Below are positions 42,951 to 52,125 of a DNA stretch of 64,000 nt, piece after piece. This stretch comes from CBDFKU01 sp965248975. GTDB taxonomy: Bacteria; Chloroflexota; Dehalococcoidia; Lucifugimonadales; JAGWBF01. The DNA is taken from positions 310,001-374,000 of the forward strand of contig CBDFKU010000019.1 in NCBI GenBank assembly GCA_965248975.1, in the 5' to 3' direction. Below the pieces are notes generated by a model. That model saw only the letters and a program-made list of their open reading frames with translations. It was not told the DNA's origin and did not search any database. Position 1 is the stretch's first letter, and every line of letters begins with the position of its first letter. A program made the translations under genes and the position numbers.

Positions 42951-45900
42951 ATGGAGTGTCCCGGCTGTCACGCTGAGGTTCCCGATGGTGCCAGGTTCTG
43001 CACCTCCTGCGGAAACCCCATGATCGTCGCCTGCTCCCAATGCGGTACCGAGCTGTCCAGGCAGGCTCGTTTCTGCAGCAACTGCGGGCATCGGCAGACC
43101 GAACCCGAAACGGACCCTGCCCGCGCCAAGCTCGAGCGATATATTCCCAGAGAGCTGTTCACCAAGCTGGAGGCGTCCCGGACCGGCGGTGCACAGGGCG
43201 AACGCCGTGTGGTCACCATGTTGTTCTGCGACGTCATCGGGTCGACGGCCGCGGCCGAGAGGCTGGATCCCGAAGATTGGGCCCAGATCATGAACGGCGC
43301 TTTCGAGCACTTGATTGCGCCCGTTTACCGCTACGAAGGCACCCTGGCCCGGCTCATGGGAGACGCCATCCTGGCCTTCTTCGGTGCGCCCATCGCCCAT
43401 GAGGACGATCCCCAGAGGGCCGTGCGGGCCGGGCTGGAAATCGTTCAGGCGGTGGGACCCTACCGGCAGGAGGTCAGGCAGCAGTGGGGGGTCGATTTCG
43501 AGGTCAGGGTCGGGATCAATACCGGTCTGGTGGTAGTGGGTGAGGTCGGCTCCGACCTCCGGGTGGAGTACACCGCTCTGGGCGACGCGATCAACGTGGC
43601 CGCCAGGATGGAGCAGACCGCCAGGCCCGGCACGGTTCAGGTCGCCGGCGATACCCATCGGCTGGTGGAGCCCCTCTTCGATTTCGAGGACCTGGGTCCG
43701 ACCGAGGTCAAGGGGAAGGCAGAGCCGGTGCGGGCGTACCGTGTGGTGGGCACGAAGTCCGTCCCCGGCAGATTGAGGGGCATCGAGGGTCTGAGCGCCC
43801 CCCTGATAGGCCGTAAGAACGAGACCGACGTCTTACGTCAGACCTTTGCCAGGCTTCGCCAGGGTCGCGGCGGAATCCTCTGCATGATAGGCGAGGCCGG
43901 CCTCGGCAAGAGCAGGCTCATCGGTGAGCTACGCAACGAGCTTTCCACGGACGGTGATTCGCCGATCGAATGGACCGAAGCTGGAGGGGTCTCGTACGAC
44001 ACCTCCCGGCCGTATGGGTTGTTCATGCAGCAGCTACGTCACGTCTTCGGGGTGGAGGAAAACGACCCACCGGACCTCGTGCACCGAAAAGTCGAGGGTG
44101 GCCTGGCAGGCCTGCCCTCGGAGGAACGGGACGGCGTAACCTCTGCGGTCGGGCTGCTTCTATCGCCGAGTCCTCCGTCGGCCGGTAGTAACGTGGAAGG
44201 GGAGACCGTCAAGCGTCGCATGTTCGAAGGCCTGCTCAGAGTCTGGCGTCGGGTATCCAGACCGACGGTAATTGTTTCCGAGGACCTGCACTGGGCCGAT
44301 CCGGCCTCGGTTGAGCTACTGATACACCTGATTCAGCTGGCGGAGCGAGTGCCGATCCTGTTTCTCTGCACCTTCAGACCGGAGCGTCGATCTCCCGCCT
44401 GGCAAGTCAAGCTGACGTCGGAGACCGACTACCCTCATCTCTACACTGAGATAGAGCTTGGCGCACTGTCGGAGGAGGACAGCGACGAGCTGTTCGGGAA
44501 CCTGCTTAGTATCTCAGGCTTCCCATCTCAGCTTCGTCAGAGAGTTCTCGCCAAGACCGAAGGCAACCCTTTCTTCGTCGAAGAGTTCATCCGCACATTG
44601 ATCGACTCTGGGTCCGTGACACGGGAGGCAAACGGCCTGCAGTGGCGCCCGGACACCCAGGTCGATGAGGTCCCGATCCCGGAAAACCTGCGGGCACTGC
44701 TTACTTCTCGCATCGACCGGCTGGAAGAGGGTGCCCGCCGCACCTTGCAACTGAGCTCCGTCATCGGACGGTCCTTCTATCACCGGGTGCTGGAGCTGAT
44801 ATCGGAGTCGCCCAGCGACCTGGGCGGCGGACTCAGCGTGCTCCAGAGGGCCGAGCTGATTCGTGAGGCCGCTCGGGTGCCGGAGCTGGAGTACATTTTC
44901 TGCCACGACCTCACACGTGAGGCCGCTTACAGCTCGATCTTGGTCAGGGTAAGGCGGGAGTTCCATAGCCGCGTCGGCTGGGCGGTCGAAGAGCTGTTCG
45001 GTGACCGTCTGGAGGACCAGGCCCACAGGCTGGCCCACCACTTCTACGAAGCCCAAGACTATCAGCGGGCTCTCAAGTACTCCCTGATGGCTGGCCATGC
45101 GGCGGCACGGTTGTACGCCCACACAGAGGCCAACGCCCACTACTCCCGCGCCGTCGAGCTTGTGGATCGCGTTCCGTCATCGTCGGAGCTACGAATCGAG
45201 GTGTACCTGGCCCGTGGCAGGACCCTGGAGCTGGTCGGGGAGTTCGACGAGGCGCTGGCCAACTATCAGCAGCTTGAGGGCGTCGCTCGAGAAAGCCACG
45301 ACCGCGGCCTGGAGCTGGCCGCGTTGATTCCTCAGGCCACCGTTCACTCGACATCCAACCCCAAGTTCGACCCCGAAAAGGGGCGTGCTCTTTCCAACAA
45401 GGGATTATCGCTGGCCCGCGAGCTGGGCGACCATCGCGCGGAGGCCAGGGTGCTGTGGAACCTGATGCTGCTGGAGTACTACGAGGGCCGCAATCGGGAA
45501 GAGGCCATCAGATACGGCGAGCAGTCGCTGTCCATCGCCCGGGAACACGACCTTACGGAGCAGTTGGCCTATACCCTGAACGATATAGCCAGGGCATACT
45601 TTACCGTCGGCAAGGGTGATCTGGCTTGGGCGGCCCAGAAGGAGTCCATGGACCTGTTGCGCAAGCTGGGTAATCTCCCCATGCTCACCGACAGTCTTAT
45701 TACGTCCGCCGGAGGCCACTACTTCACGGGCGAGTTCGATGAAGCCCTCGCGTCTGCGGAAGAATGCCTCGCCGTAAGCAAGTCCATCGGGAGCCAGTGG
45801 GGCCAGGCGGTCAGCCTCTATCTCCTGGGCGCCGTTTACATGGAGCGTGGAGAGATCGGGAGGTCCGTCGACGCGCTCAACGAGGCCCTCCCACTTGCCC

Positions 45901-46574
45901 AGCAGGCTGGTTTCGCCCCGGCCGTCACCGTCCGTCTGCGGCTGGCGTTGTTCTGCGGAATGTTCGGCGACGTCGAGCACGGATTCGACCTGGCCCAGCA
46001 GGCCCTGGAGGAAGGGGACAACCGCCAGTTTTCTCTGGCCGCGCTGGCCCAGTTCCATCTGTGTAATGGCGACCCGGTGGAGGCCGACGCCCTGATCCAG
46101 GAAGCTTGCAAGGAGTTCGAGAATGGGGAATCGGACCCCAGGGCCGGTTACGCCATCTTTCAGGTTATCGAAGGCGAGATAGCCCTCGCCAACAAACGCT
46201 ACGACCGGGCCCTCTCCCTGACCGACAGGACTATAGCGACCCTGCGGGAAATGGGTCAGCGAGTGTTCCTTCCCGATATACTTCGTTGCCGGGGAGAGAC
46301 TTTGCTGGCGCTGGGGCGCACCGCCGAGGCCAAAGAGGTACTGCTGGAGGCGCTGGCTCTGGCCGAATCCCAGGGGTCCCGTCGCGCGCTGTGGCCCGTA
46401 CTGGCAGTCCTTGGGCGCCTGGCGTCCGATGGCGGCGCGACGGCTGAGGTGGAAACCCTGAACAACCGTGCCCGGGAAATGTCCAGTTACATCGCCGACA
46501 ACGCCGGCTCGGAGGAATCCCGGGCGGCTTTCTTGAACTTGGCCAAGGTCAAGGAGCTTGTGAGAAGCCGGTGA
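42951..46574 (+). CDS. Zinc-ribbon / class III nucleotide cyclase / AAA ATPase / TPR regulator
   Basis: The 1207-residue protein has, in order: a double zinc ribbon (Cys3, 6, 17, 20 and Cys28, 31, 42, 45); a class III cyclase domain (about residues 83-260) with metal-binding Asp in LFCDVIGST and RLMGDAILAFFG and the transition-state motif DAINVAARM; an AAA_16/STAND ATPase (about 280-620) with Walker A GEAGLGKS and Walker B VSEDLHWAD; and C-terminal TPR-like helices (about 690-1200). The usual substrate-specifying Lys before the second metal Asp is Arg (LARLMGD), so cyclase specificity or activity is uncertain. AGGAGCG precedes the ATG. No membrane segment is seen. A cyclic-nucleotide-binding protein lies two genes downstream. 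Confidence 0.9.
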   Translation: MECPGCHAEVPDGARFCTSCGNPMIVACSQCGTELSRQARFCSNCGHRQTEPETDPARAKLERYIPRELFTKLEASRTGGAQGERRVVTMLFCDVIGSTAAAERLDPEDWAQIMNGAFEHLIAPVYRYEGTLARLMGDAILAFFGAPIAHEDDPQRAVRAGLEIVQAVGPYRQEVRQQWGVDFEVRVGINTGLVVVGEVGSDLRVEYTALGDAINVAARMEQTARPGTVQVAGDTHRLVEPLFDFEDLGPTEVKGKAEPVRAYRVVGTKSVPGRLRGIEGLSAPLIGRKNETDVLRQTFARLRQGRGGILCMIGEAGLGKSRLIGELRNELSTDGDSPIEWTEAGGVSYDTSRPYGLFMQQLRHVFGVEENDPPDLVHRKVEGGLAGLPSEERDGVTSAVGLLLSPSPPSAGSNVEGETVKRRMFEGLLRVWRRVSRPTVIVSEDLHWADPASVELLIHLIQLAERVPILFLCTFRPERRSPAWQVKLTSETDYPHLYTEIELGALSEEDSDELFGNLLSISGFPSQLRQRVLAKTEGNPFFVEEFIRTLIDSGSVTREANGLQWRPDTQVDEVPIPENLRALLTSRIDRLEEGARRTLQLSSVIGRSFYHRVLELISESPSDLGGGLSVLQRAELIREAARVPELEYIFCHDLTREAAYSSILVRVRREFHSRVGWAVEELFGDRLEDQAHRLAHHFYEAQDYQRALKYSLMAGHAAARLYAHTEANAHYSRAVELVDRVPSSSELRIEVYLARGRTLELVGEFDEALANYQQLEGVARESHDRGLELAALIPQATVHSTSNPKFDPEKGRALSNKGLSLARELGDHRAEARVLWNLMLLEYYEGRNREEAIRYGEQSLSIAREHDLTEQLAYTLNDIARAYFTVGKGDLAWAAQKESMDLLRKLGNLPMLTDSLITSAGGHYFTGEFDEALASAEECLAVSKSIGSQWGQAVSLYLLGAVYMERGEIGRSVDALNEALPLAQQAGFAPAVTVRLRLALFCGMFGDVEHGFDLAQQALEEGDNRQFSLAALAQFHLCNGDPVEADALIQEACKEFENGESDPRAGYAIFQVIEGEIALANKRYDRALSLTDRTIATLREMGQRVFLPDILRCRGETLLALGRTAEAKEVLLEALALAESQGSRRALWPVLAVLGRLASDGGATAEVETLNNRAREMSSYIADNAGSEESRAAFLNLAKVKELVRSR

Positions 46575-46700
46575 TATCCTCACACCGGCCCTAATGTCGC
46601 GAGCCCGGTGGCTAGGCGTCCACCCGGCCCCGTCTGGCGGCTGTGGCCTGCGGCCGGGTATTTGTTGTAACATTGGGATAGTCCCACCCGAAAGGACGAG

Positions 46701-47393
46701 ATGGCAGAAGAAGTCCAGAAAATCACGGTTCGCCCCCATGGCCCTTACCTGGTCCGCGGAGGAATCCCCCTGGTCCGCAAGTCCAAGGTCATGTCCGAGC
46801 ACGGCGAGCCCCTCACCTGGAAGGTGGAGGGAGCCCTGGACACGGAAGATACCTACCTGCTGTGCCGGTGCGGACAGTCCAAGACCAAGCCTTTCTGCGA
46901 CGGCAGCCACACCATGGTGGAGTTCGACGGACTCGAACCGGCCGACACCGGATCCATTGCGGATCGAGCCCGTACCCTGGAGGGCACGAAGGTCGTCGTC
47001 AAGGACGACCGGTCCGTCTGCATGCACGCCGGCTTCTGCGGCAATCGGGTCACGAACATCTGGAAAATGATCGAACAGACGGAAGATACTCAGGTCCGGG
47101 CCCAGCTGATGGCCATGGTCGAGCGATGCCCGTCGGGCGCGCTCTCCTATGCCCTGGAGCCCGACGGAGAAACGGTGGACCCTGACGGAGAAACGGTGGA
47201 CCCTGACCTTCCCAAGGAGGTGGCCCTCATCCCCGACGGACCACTATGGGTCAGCGGAGGCCTACCCGTGGAGCGTCGGGACGGGCAGCCCCTGGAGACC
47301 CGCAACAGGGTTACTCTATGCCGCTGCGGCGCTTCCTCTAACAAGCCCCTTTGCGACGGCACACATAAGGAGATCGGCTTCTCCGACAGGTGA
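46701..47393 (+). CDS. Double CDGSH iron-sulfur protein with central ferredoxin-like domain
   Basis: The 230-residue protein has two CDGSH zinc-finger-type 2Fe-2S motifs, one near residues 54-70 (CRCGQSKTKPFCDGSH) and one near 207-224 (CRCGASSNKPLCDGTH), each with three Cys and one His as ligands. Between them is a divergent 4Fe-4S mono-cluster (Fer4_19-like) region with Cys in SVCMHAGFCGN and ERCPSGALSY. This three-part form is known in bacteria as a soluble redox protein of unclear partner. GAAAGGACGAG precedes the ATG. A 21-bp tandem duplication lies in the second linker. The stop overlaps an in-frame GTG of the next gene. Confidence 0.9.
   Translation: MAEEVQKITVRPHGPYLVRGGIPLVRKSKVMSEHGEPLTWKVEGALDTEDTYLLCRCGQSKTKPFCDGSHTMVEFDGLEPADTGSIADRARTLEGTKVVVKDDRSVCMHAGFCGNRVTNIWKMIEQTEDTQVRAQLMAMVERCPSGALSYALEPDGETVDPDGETVDPDLPKEVALIPDGPLWVSGGLPVERRDGQPLETRNRVTLCRCGASSNKPLCDGTHKEIGFSDR
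47163..47204 (+). repeat. 21-bp tandem duplication inside the CDGSH gene
   Basis: The unit GACGGAGAAACGGTGGACCC plus T occurs twice in a row (47163-47183, 47184-47204), adding one extra DGETVDP to the linker between the Fe-S domains. It keeps the frame and looks like a slipped-strand event. Confidence 0.85.
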
Positions 47394-47440
47394 CCGGCGG
47401 GCATAAGCGCAGCCCGTCACCCAATGATGGAGACGACGTC

Positions 47441-47866
47441 ATGTCTTCTGATCTGCTGAGCAAGGTGTGGTTGTTTTCCGGGTTGAACCAGGACCAGCTG
47501 GATGCCATCTCGAGCTTCACCTTCCAAAAGACCTTCGCCCCTGGAGACCTGATCGTCGAAGAGGGGAGGACCGGCAACGGTCTCTACGTGGTCATGTCCG
47601 GTGAAGTGGAGGTGGTGAAGGGCCTGGGAACCTCGGACCAGAGAGTCCTTGCCAGACGGGGAGCGGGAGAGGTCTTCGGGGAGATGGCCCTCCTGGGTGA
47701 GTGGCCAAGGACGGCGAGCGTGCGCGCCATGGACCAGGTCGAGTGCCTGGGAATGGACCGCTGGGTGTTCCTTACCCAGCTTGAAAACCAACCCCAGCTG
47801 GGAATCAAGATGCTACAGATCCTGGCTCAGCGCTTACGGGAAAGCGACGCCCGGCTCGCGGACTGA
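47441..47866 (+). CDS. Stand-alone cyclic-nucleotide-binding domain protein
   Basis: The ATG at 47441 follows GGAG; a GTG at 47390 overlapping the previous stop would add 17 charged residues. The 141-residue product is one cNMP-binding beta-barrel: LLSKVWLFSGLNQDQLDAI, PGDLIVEEG, GLYVVMSGEVEVV, and the phosphate-binding cassette GEVFGEMALLGEWPRTASV with the key Glu and Arg. No DNA-binding or enzymatic domain follows; the end is the usual C-helix (LGIKMLQILAQRLRESD). It may act as a regulatory subunit. The order cyclase, Fe-S protein, cNMP-binding protein on one strand suggests a small signalling set. Confidence 0.85.
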   Translation: MSSDLLSKVWLFSGLNQDQLDAISSFTFQKTFAPGDLIVEEGRTGNGLYVVMSGEVEVVKGLGTSDQRVLARRGAGEVFGEMALLGEWPRTASVRAMDQVECLGMDRWVFLTQLENQPQLGIKMLQILAQRLRESDARLAD

Positions 47867-47873
47867 CGTTGAC

Positions 47874-49124
47874 CTATTGGGAATCAGCCTGGTCGAGCTG
47901 CTGGGCAAACTGAGCCAGAGACCCCCTGACCCGACTCAGAACCGCGGACACCTCGCCCTGGGTCTGGAGAACCCCGCAGTACGCCGACATCTCCCTCAAG
48001 CGCTCCGTAAACAGTGCCCATGCGGCGGCCCGATGGGGCGGAGTGTTGGTGTCCCGCGAGAAACGGAAACTGGGCCCCGCCGTCCGTCCGGGATGTGAGG
48101 CTCCTGCAGGCAACCTCGTCAGTGCCTCCCCCAGTGGCCCGATCACGTCCATCATCAGGCCCACCGTGATATCCGAGAGCCGGGTGAGCTGGACCTCCGA
48201 CTCCCCGGTGTGCAGGAGCAGCCGCCCCAGCATCTGCATCAGGATGTCGTAGCAACCGTCGAACAGGTTGCCGACGTCGACGCTCAGAGGGTCCTCGATC
48301 AGGCTCACCTCGTCGACCTCGCCAACGTCCTTGGGCACCGCCGAATACGGATTCGGGACCACCGGACGCCCCGGCTCGAATGATGGATCGTCCCTTTGCA
48401 GCAGGTCGTATTCTTCCTGGATGGCCAGGAACCGGCCGTGATGGGAATCCTCCGCCTCTCCGCGAGCCCCTTCTCCCTGCTCGACTATCCCTTCGATGGC
48501 GGCGATGGCGGACTTCAGATCGGTGACCGGGAACAGACCCGGGAGCCTGAAATAGGCGTCGGCGATCTGAGCCTCAGGAGGACCCAGAAACAGACGCTCC
48601 TCGCCGTATTTCTGGCCGAGGTAGGCGAGGCCGTCCTCTATGCCCCTGTACAGGTGTCCCACCGTCTGGTACTGGCGTTCGCTGGAGAAGATGTCGGTGA
48701 ACTTCCCTAGCGACAGGACCGATGAGCCCGGGCCCGAATTCAGTTCCTCCGGCCTTTCGATAAAAACGAAGCTTTCCACCGCCCGGCGGGAGAAGGGGAT
48801 TAGCTCCAGGCGGAAGGATGGTGGATATGCTTTGGGACTTGAGGGAAGATTCGGACGGCGCACATGGGGTGCGCCACCAACGGCGGTGAGAAGGTTGCAC
48901 ACCAGAGACAAGTGGACCATCTCCTGGATGGCGATCTGAAGAATGGTTCCCCGCCATTTCCTGGCGATGGCCAGCTGCTCCGCGGTGATGCCTTCCTCCA
49001 CGTCCTTCTTGATGCTGAAGGCGGAGAACAGGTAGCAGCACATGATTCCATGCTCAAGCTCGGCGGCCTCGGTGAGCAGATAGATCAGCTGTGCCCTGTT
49101 TTCGATCCTGACCGGAGCGTCCAA
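47874..49124 (-). CDS. Ferritin-like domain protein (VioB/PF12902-like)
   Basis: The 416-residue protein begins with a four-helix ferritin-like domain: EAAELEHGIMCCYLFSAFSIKK, then AIQEMVHLSLVCNLLTAVGGAPHVRRPNLP. The Glu and ExxH residues are those that bind the di-iron site in the iminophenyl-pyruvate dimer synthase/ferritin-like group. The long C-terminal half is helical with no motif I recognise. Homologues in other bacteria occur as stand-alone oxidases of unknown substrate. It ends 8 bp from the convergent cNMP-binding gene. The start ATG lacks a strong ribosome-binding site. Confidence 0.8.
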   Translation of the reverse strand: MDAPVRIENRAQLIYLLTEAAELEHGIMCCYLFSAFSIKKDVEEGITAEQLAIARKWRGTILQIAIQEMVHLSLVCNLLTAVGGAPHVRRPNLPSSPKAYPPSFRLELIPFSRRAVESFVFIERPEELNSGPGSSVLSLGKFTDIFSSERQYQTVGHLYRGIEDGLAYLGQKYGEERLFLGPPEAQIADAYFRLPGLFPVTDLKSAIAAIEGIVEQGEGARGEAEDSHHGRFLAIQEEYDLLQRDDPSFEPGRPVVPNPYSAVPKDVGEVDEVSLIEDPLSVDVGNLFDGCYDILMQMLGRLLLHTGESEVQLTRLSDITVGLMMDVIGPLGEALTRLPAGASHPGRTAGPSFRFSRDTNTPPHRAAAWALFTERLREMSAYCGVLQTQGEVSAVLSRVRGSLAQFAQQLDQADSQ

Positions 49125-49277
49125 TGATGGCCCCTGCTCGGAGTTTTAAGGCATTATACACCGGTCCGGTTGCCGGCTCTTGCCATTATACCTATCCCAT
49201 CGGTTGGCCGGACCCATTCCCGATGTTATATTAAGGCGGCATTCGAATCCGAACGAGAACCCACCAAAGGAGTCGGT

Positions 49278-50360
49278 ATGGAGAAAGTACAGGGAGTTAT
49301 CTCGCGCTCCAAGGGAGATGCCGTTAGCGTTGAAACCATTCTGGTCCCGGATCCGGGTCCGGGAGAGGCGCTGGTAAGGGTCCAGGCCTGCGGGGTTTGT
49401 CACACCGACCTGCATTACCGGGAAGGGGCGATCAACGACGACTACCCCTTCCTTCTAGGCCATGAGGCTTCCGGCACGATAGAGAGGGTAGGACCTGGGG
49501 TCGAAACCGTCTCGAAAGGCGATTTCGTTATCCTGGCCTGGAGATCACCCTGCGGGAACTGCCGGTCCTGTCTTCGGGGGCGACCCTGGTACTGTTTTTC
49601 CAGCCGCAACGCCAGCCAACCGATGACCCTGCAAGACGGAACGCCCCTCAGCCCGGCGTTGGGAATCGGAGCGTTCGCAGAGCTCACACTGGTGGATGCA
49701 GGCCAGGCGGTGAAGGTAAATCCGCGGGCGCGTCCCGAAGCGGCCGGCCTTGTGGGATGCGGCATCATGGCCGGGCTGGGCGCTGCGATGAACACGGGTG
49801 CGGTGAGCCGAGGGGATTCCGTCGCCGTATTCGGCTGCGGTGGCGTAGGGAATGCCGCCATCGCCGGTTCCCGTCTGGCTGGCGCGCATACCATAATCGG
49901 AGTCGACATTGACGACCGGAAGCTGAAGCTGGCGAAGGAGTTTGGCGCGACCCACGTTGTCAACGCGACCCAGACCGATCCCGTCAACGAGATCAAAGGG
50001 CTGACCGGCGGCAACGGCGTCAATGTGGCCATTGAGGCGGTGGGCGACCCCCGAACCTACGAGCAAGCCTTCTACGCGCGGGACCTGGCTGGCACCCTCG
50101 TTCTGGTGGGAGTGCCAAACCCCGAGATGAAGATCGAGCTGCCGATGCTGGAGGTTTTCGGACGCGGAGGAGCCCTGAAGTCGTCCTGGTATGGCGACTG
50201 CCTGCCCACCAGGGACTTTCCCGCGATAATCGACCTGTACCTCCAGGGCCGCCTCGATCTCGACCGGTTCGTTTCGGAGACAATCCCACTGAGTGGAGTG
50301 GAGGGCGCCTTCGAAAAGATGCAGAGGGGAGAGGTGCTCAGGTCGGTCGTCGTCCTTTAA
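49278..50360 (+). CDS. mscR: Zinc alcohol dehydrogenase of the S-(hydroxymethyl)mycothiol dehydrogenase type
   Basis: The ATG at 49278 has AAAGGAG upstream; a start at 49170 is less likely. The 360-residue protein has the catalytic zinc site (CGVCHTDLHYREG, LGHEASG), the structural zinc loop CGNCRSCLRGRPWYC, the Rossmann motif GCGGVGNAAIAG, and the C-terminal GGALKSSWYGDCLPTRDFP. This last stretch and the N-terminal ISRSKG and VPDPGPGEALV are typical of the mycothiol-dependent formaldehyde dehydrogenase family. Mycothiol is an actinobacterial thiol, so in this host the enzyme may use another thiol or have been acquired by transfer. It converges on a small membrane-protein gene whose stop overlaps its own. 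Confidence 0.85.
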   Translation: MEKVQGVISRSKGDAVSVETILVPDPGPGEALVRVQACGVCHTDLHYREGAINDDYPFLLGHEASGTIERVGPGVETVSKGDFVILAWRSPCGNCRSCLRGRPWYCFSSRNASQPMTLQDGTPLSPALGIGAFAELTLVDAGQAVKVNPRARPEAAGLVGCGIMAGLGAAMNTGAVSRGDSVAVFGCGGVGNAAIAGSRLAGAHTIIGVDIDDRKLKLAKEFGATHVVNATQTDPVNEIKGLTGGNGVNVAIEAVGDPRTYEQAFYARDLAGTLVLVGVPNPEMKIELPMLEVFGRGGALKSSWYGDCLPTRDFPAIIDLYLQGRLDLDRFVSETIPLSGVEGAFEKMQRGEVLRSVVVL

Positions 50361-50557
50361 AGGCCGTACACCGGCATGTGCAGTACGATCTCTCTCATCA
50401 GGAAGTACATGCCCCCGACGAGGGCAGATCCTACTGCGGCGGCCAGGACGACGTCGGCCACCCTGACACGCCAGCTCGACGGCCCAACCGCCTTCACTGG
50501 GGCCTGGCTTTCGAAACCCTCCGGTATGCCGGAAACACCAACCGAGTAGGTTCTCAT
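50357..50557 (-). CDS. Small single-helix membrane protein (66 aa)
   Basis: A 66-residue protein starts at an ATG behind a perfect AGGAGGTG, which makes it a credible gene despite its size. It has a soluble N-terminal half (RTYSVGVSGIPEGFES) and one membrane helix (VVLAAAVGSALVGGMYFLMREI). Its TAA overlaps the TAA of the convergent dehydrogenase (TTTAAA). No family is recognised. The 277 bp upstream to the next rightward gene shows nothing else. Confidence 0.7.
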   Translation of the reverse strand: MRTYSVGVSGIPEGFESQAPVKAVGPSSWRVRVADVVLAAAVGSALVGGMYFLMREIVLHMPVYGL

Positions 50558-50834
50558 GGGACACCTCCTGTTTGCGGGATAGATGCAGCCTAGCAGCCAA
50601 CGGTGGCCGGCGGCAGTTACGACCGTACTATTCCCGGTAGTTCGTTCGGACCATCTTCGACCGCTGATGGTCGGCCGGAACTACTCCGACGTTCGCGAGC
50701 TTGGCGGATAGCGGCCCACTTTGTTGACAGTGTTTGACGGCGCTCGTACAATTGCCGAGCAGGCGCTCCCTGCCCGCCCAATCAGCGAGCCCCGTCTAAC
50801 CCCCGACCCATCCACCTCACACAAGGAGGCCGTC

Positions 50835-51512
50835 ATGGCCGACGAAGCCCTCAGCATAACTCCCAGGGAAACCGCCCTGATCATCGTGGACATGCAGAAC
50901 GACTTCTGCCATCGGGACGGGTTCTACGCACGAAACGCCGAGCGGATGATGTCCATCGGACTGGATCCTGATCTGGTGATGGCTCGCATCGGACCCATGA
51001 AGGAACTTCTGACGGCGTCCCGTGATGCGGGCCTGTTCATCGTGCATACCCAGATAGTCCGCGAACTGGACGCCTCCAACAAGGTGGAGACGCTCCACAG
51101 GATCGTGCCCCTTACCTACCGGGCCTATCAGGACGCCCCTGACGGTCCACCCCTGGTTCCTGGCTCCTGGGGCGCCGCCACTCACGATGAGCTGGCGCCC
51201 CTACCGGGCGAGCACGTGCTGGTGAAGAGGGCATTCTCCAGCTTCTACCAGACCGACCTGGAGACGACTCTGCGGCGTCGGGGCATGCGCACCATCATCC
51301 TGGCCGGGACGGTGACCTACGTCTGCGTTCTCCACACCGCCTTCGACGCCAGCGTACGGGACTTCGACGTCATAATGGCCTCCGATGGCGTCGCCTCCTG
51401 GGCCCCGGAGCTCCAGGAGCCCGCATTGCGCATGGTAAACCTGGTCATCGGCGCCACGCTGCCCACCTCGGAGATCGCGGACCTCCTACAACGCGCCGCC
51501 GCCGTAAGCTAG
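50835..51512 (+). CDS. Isochorismatase-family cysteine hydrolase
   Basis: The ATG at 50835 follows AAGGAGG; a start at 50721 would add 38 unrelated residues. The 225-residue product has the triad of this fold: Asp19 in IIVDMQNDF, Lys131 in VLVKRAFSSF and Cys164 in TYVCVLHTAFDA. Such enzymes hydrolyse amides or vinyl ethers (nicotinamidase, N-carbamoylsarcosine amidase, isochorismatase), and the Cys indicates an amidase-type mechanism. It stands alone between a small membrane protein and the disrupted ELWxSDGT gene. The exact substrate cannot be told. Confidence 0.88.
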   Translation: MADEALSITPRETALIIVDMQNDFCHRDGFYARNAERMMSIGLDPDLVMARIGPMKELLTASRDAGLFIVHTQIVRELDASNKVETLHRIVPLTYRAYQDAPDGPPLVPGSWGAATHDELAPLPGEHVLVKRAFSSFYQTDLETTLRRRGMRTIILAGTVTYVCVLHTAFDASVRDFDVIMASDGVASWAPELQEPALRMVNLVIGATLPTSEIADLLQRAAAVS

Positions 51513-51650
51513 CACCAGTAGGTCGCGCGACGTCTTCCATAGGCTGGGCTACGGCCCTCGGGCCCACGCCCTTGACCCTTTCTGCACCCATGCGTATGAT
51601 CGTTCCTGTTCGTGGTACCTTGGTCTGGGCATGAAAGTTAGAGTGGGCAT

Positions 51651-52125
51651 ATGAGGATCGCGGTCAAAGTCCTGATCACTGCGTTGATCTCGGCGCTCCT
51701 GATAACCCTCGGACTAGCCAGCGGCAGCACACCCTCCTCGGTAAAGCTGGTAAAGGACATCAGGGAAGGTCCCGTCAGCTCGTCCCCTGCGGAAAAGGTC
51801 GATGTAAACGGGACCCTCTTCTTCGTCGCCGACGATGGGGTACACGGCAAAGAGCTGTGGAAGAGCGACGGCACCTCTCAGGGCACCATGATGGTCAAGG
51901 ATATCAGGCAGGGATCCGCCGACTCGATTCCCGCGGACCCCGAGCTGGTCGCAGTTAACGGGACCCTCTTCTTCGTCGCCAACGACGGAGCACACGGCAG
52001 GGAGCTGTGGAAGAGCGACGGTACCCCTCAGGGTACCGTCCTGGTGAAGGATATCAGATCCTTTGACTCGTTACCCGAGGACCTGACAAACGTGAACGGA
52101 ACCCTTTTCTTCACCGCCATCACTA
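51651..52125 (+). pseudogene. ELWxSDGT-repeat surface protein, first piece (cut by IS630 element)
   Basis: The frame starts at an ATG with a weak ribosome-binding site and has a secretory signal (VLITALISALLITLGLASG). Two complete ELWKSDGT repeats and the start of a third (NGTLFFTAITS) follow, each of about 48 residues in the form NGTLFFxAxDG, ELWKSDGT, GTxxVKDI. The reading frame is then lost in the IS630 element at 52,124. Removing the element and one TA joins ITS to SFGRELWKSDGT in the next piece, so the gene was intact before insertion. Confidence 0.85.

Noticed and set aside
45405..47027. Leftward open frame of 540 codons
   Set aside because: Antisense to the TPR part of the cyclase regulator and the start of the CDGSH gene.
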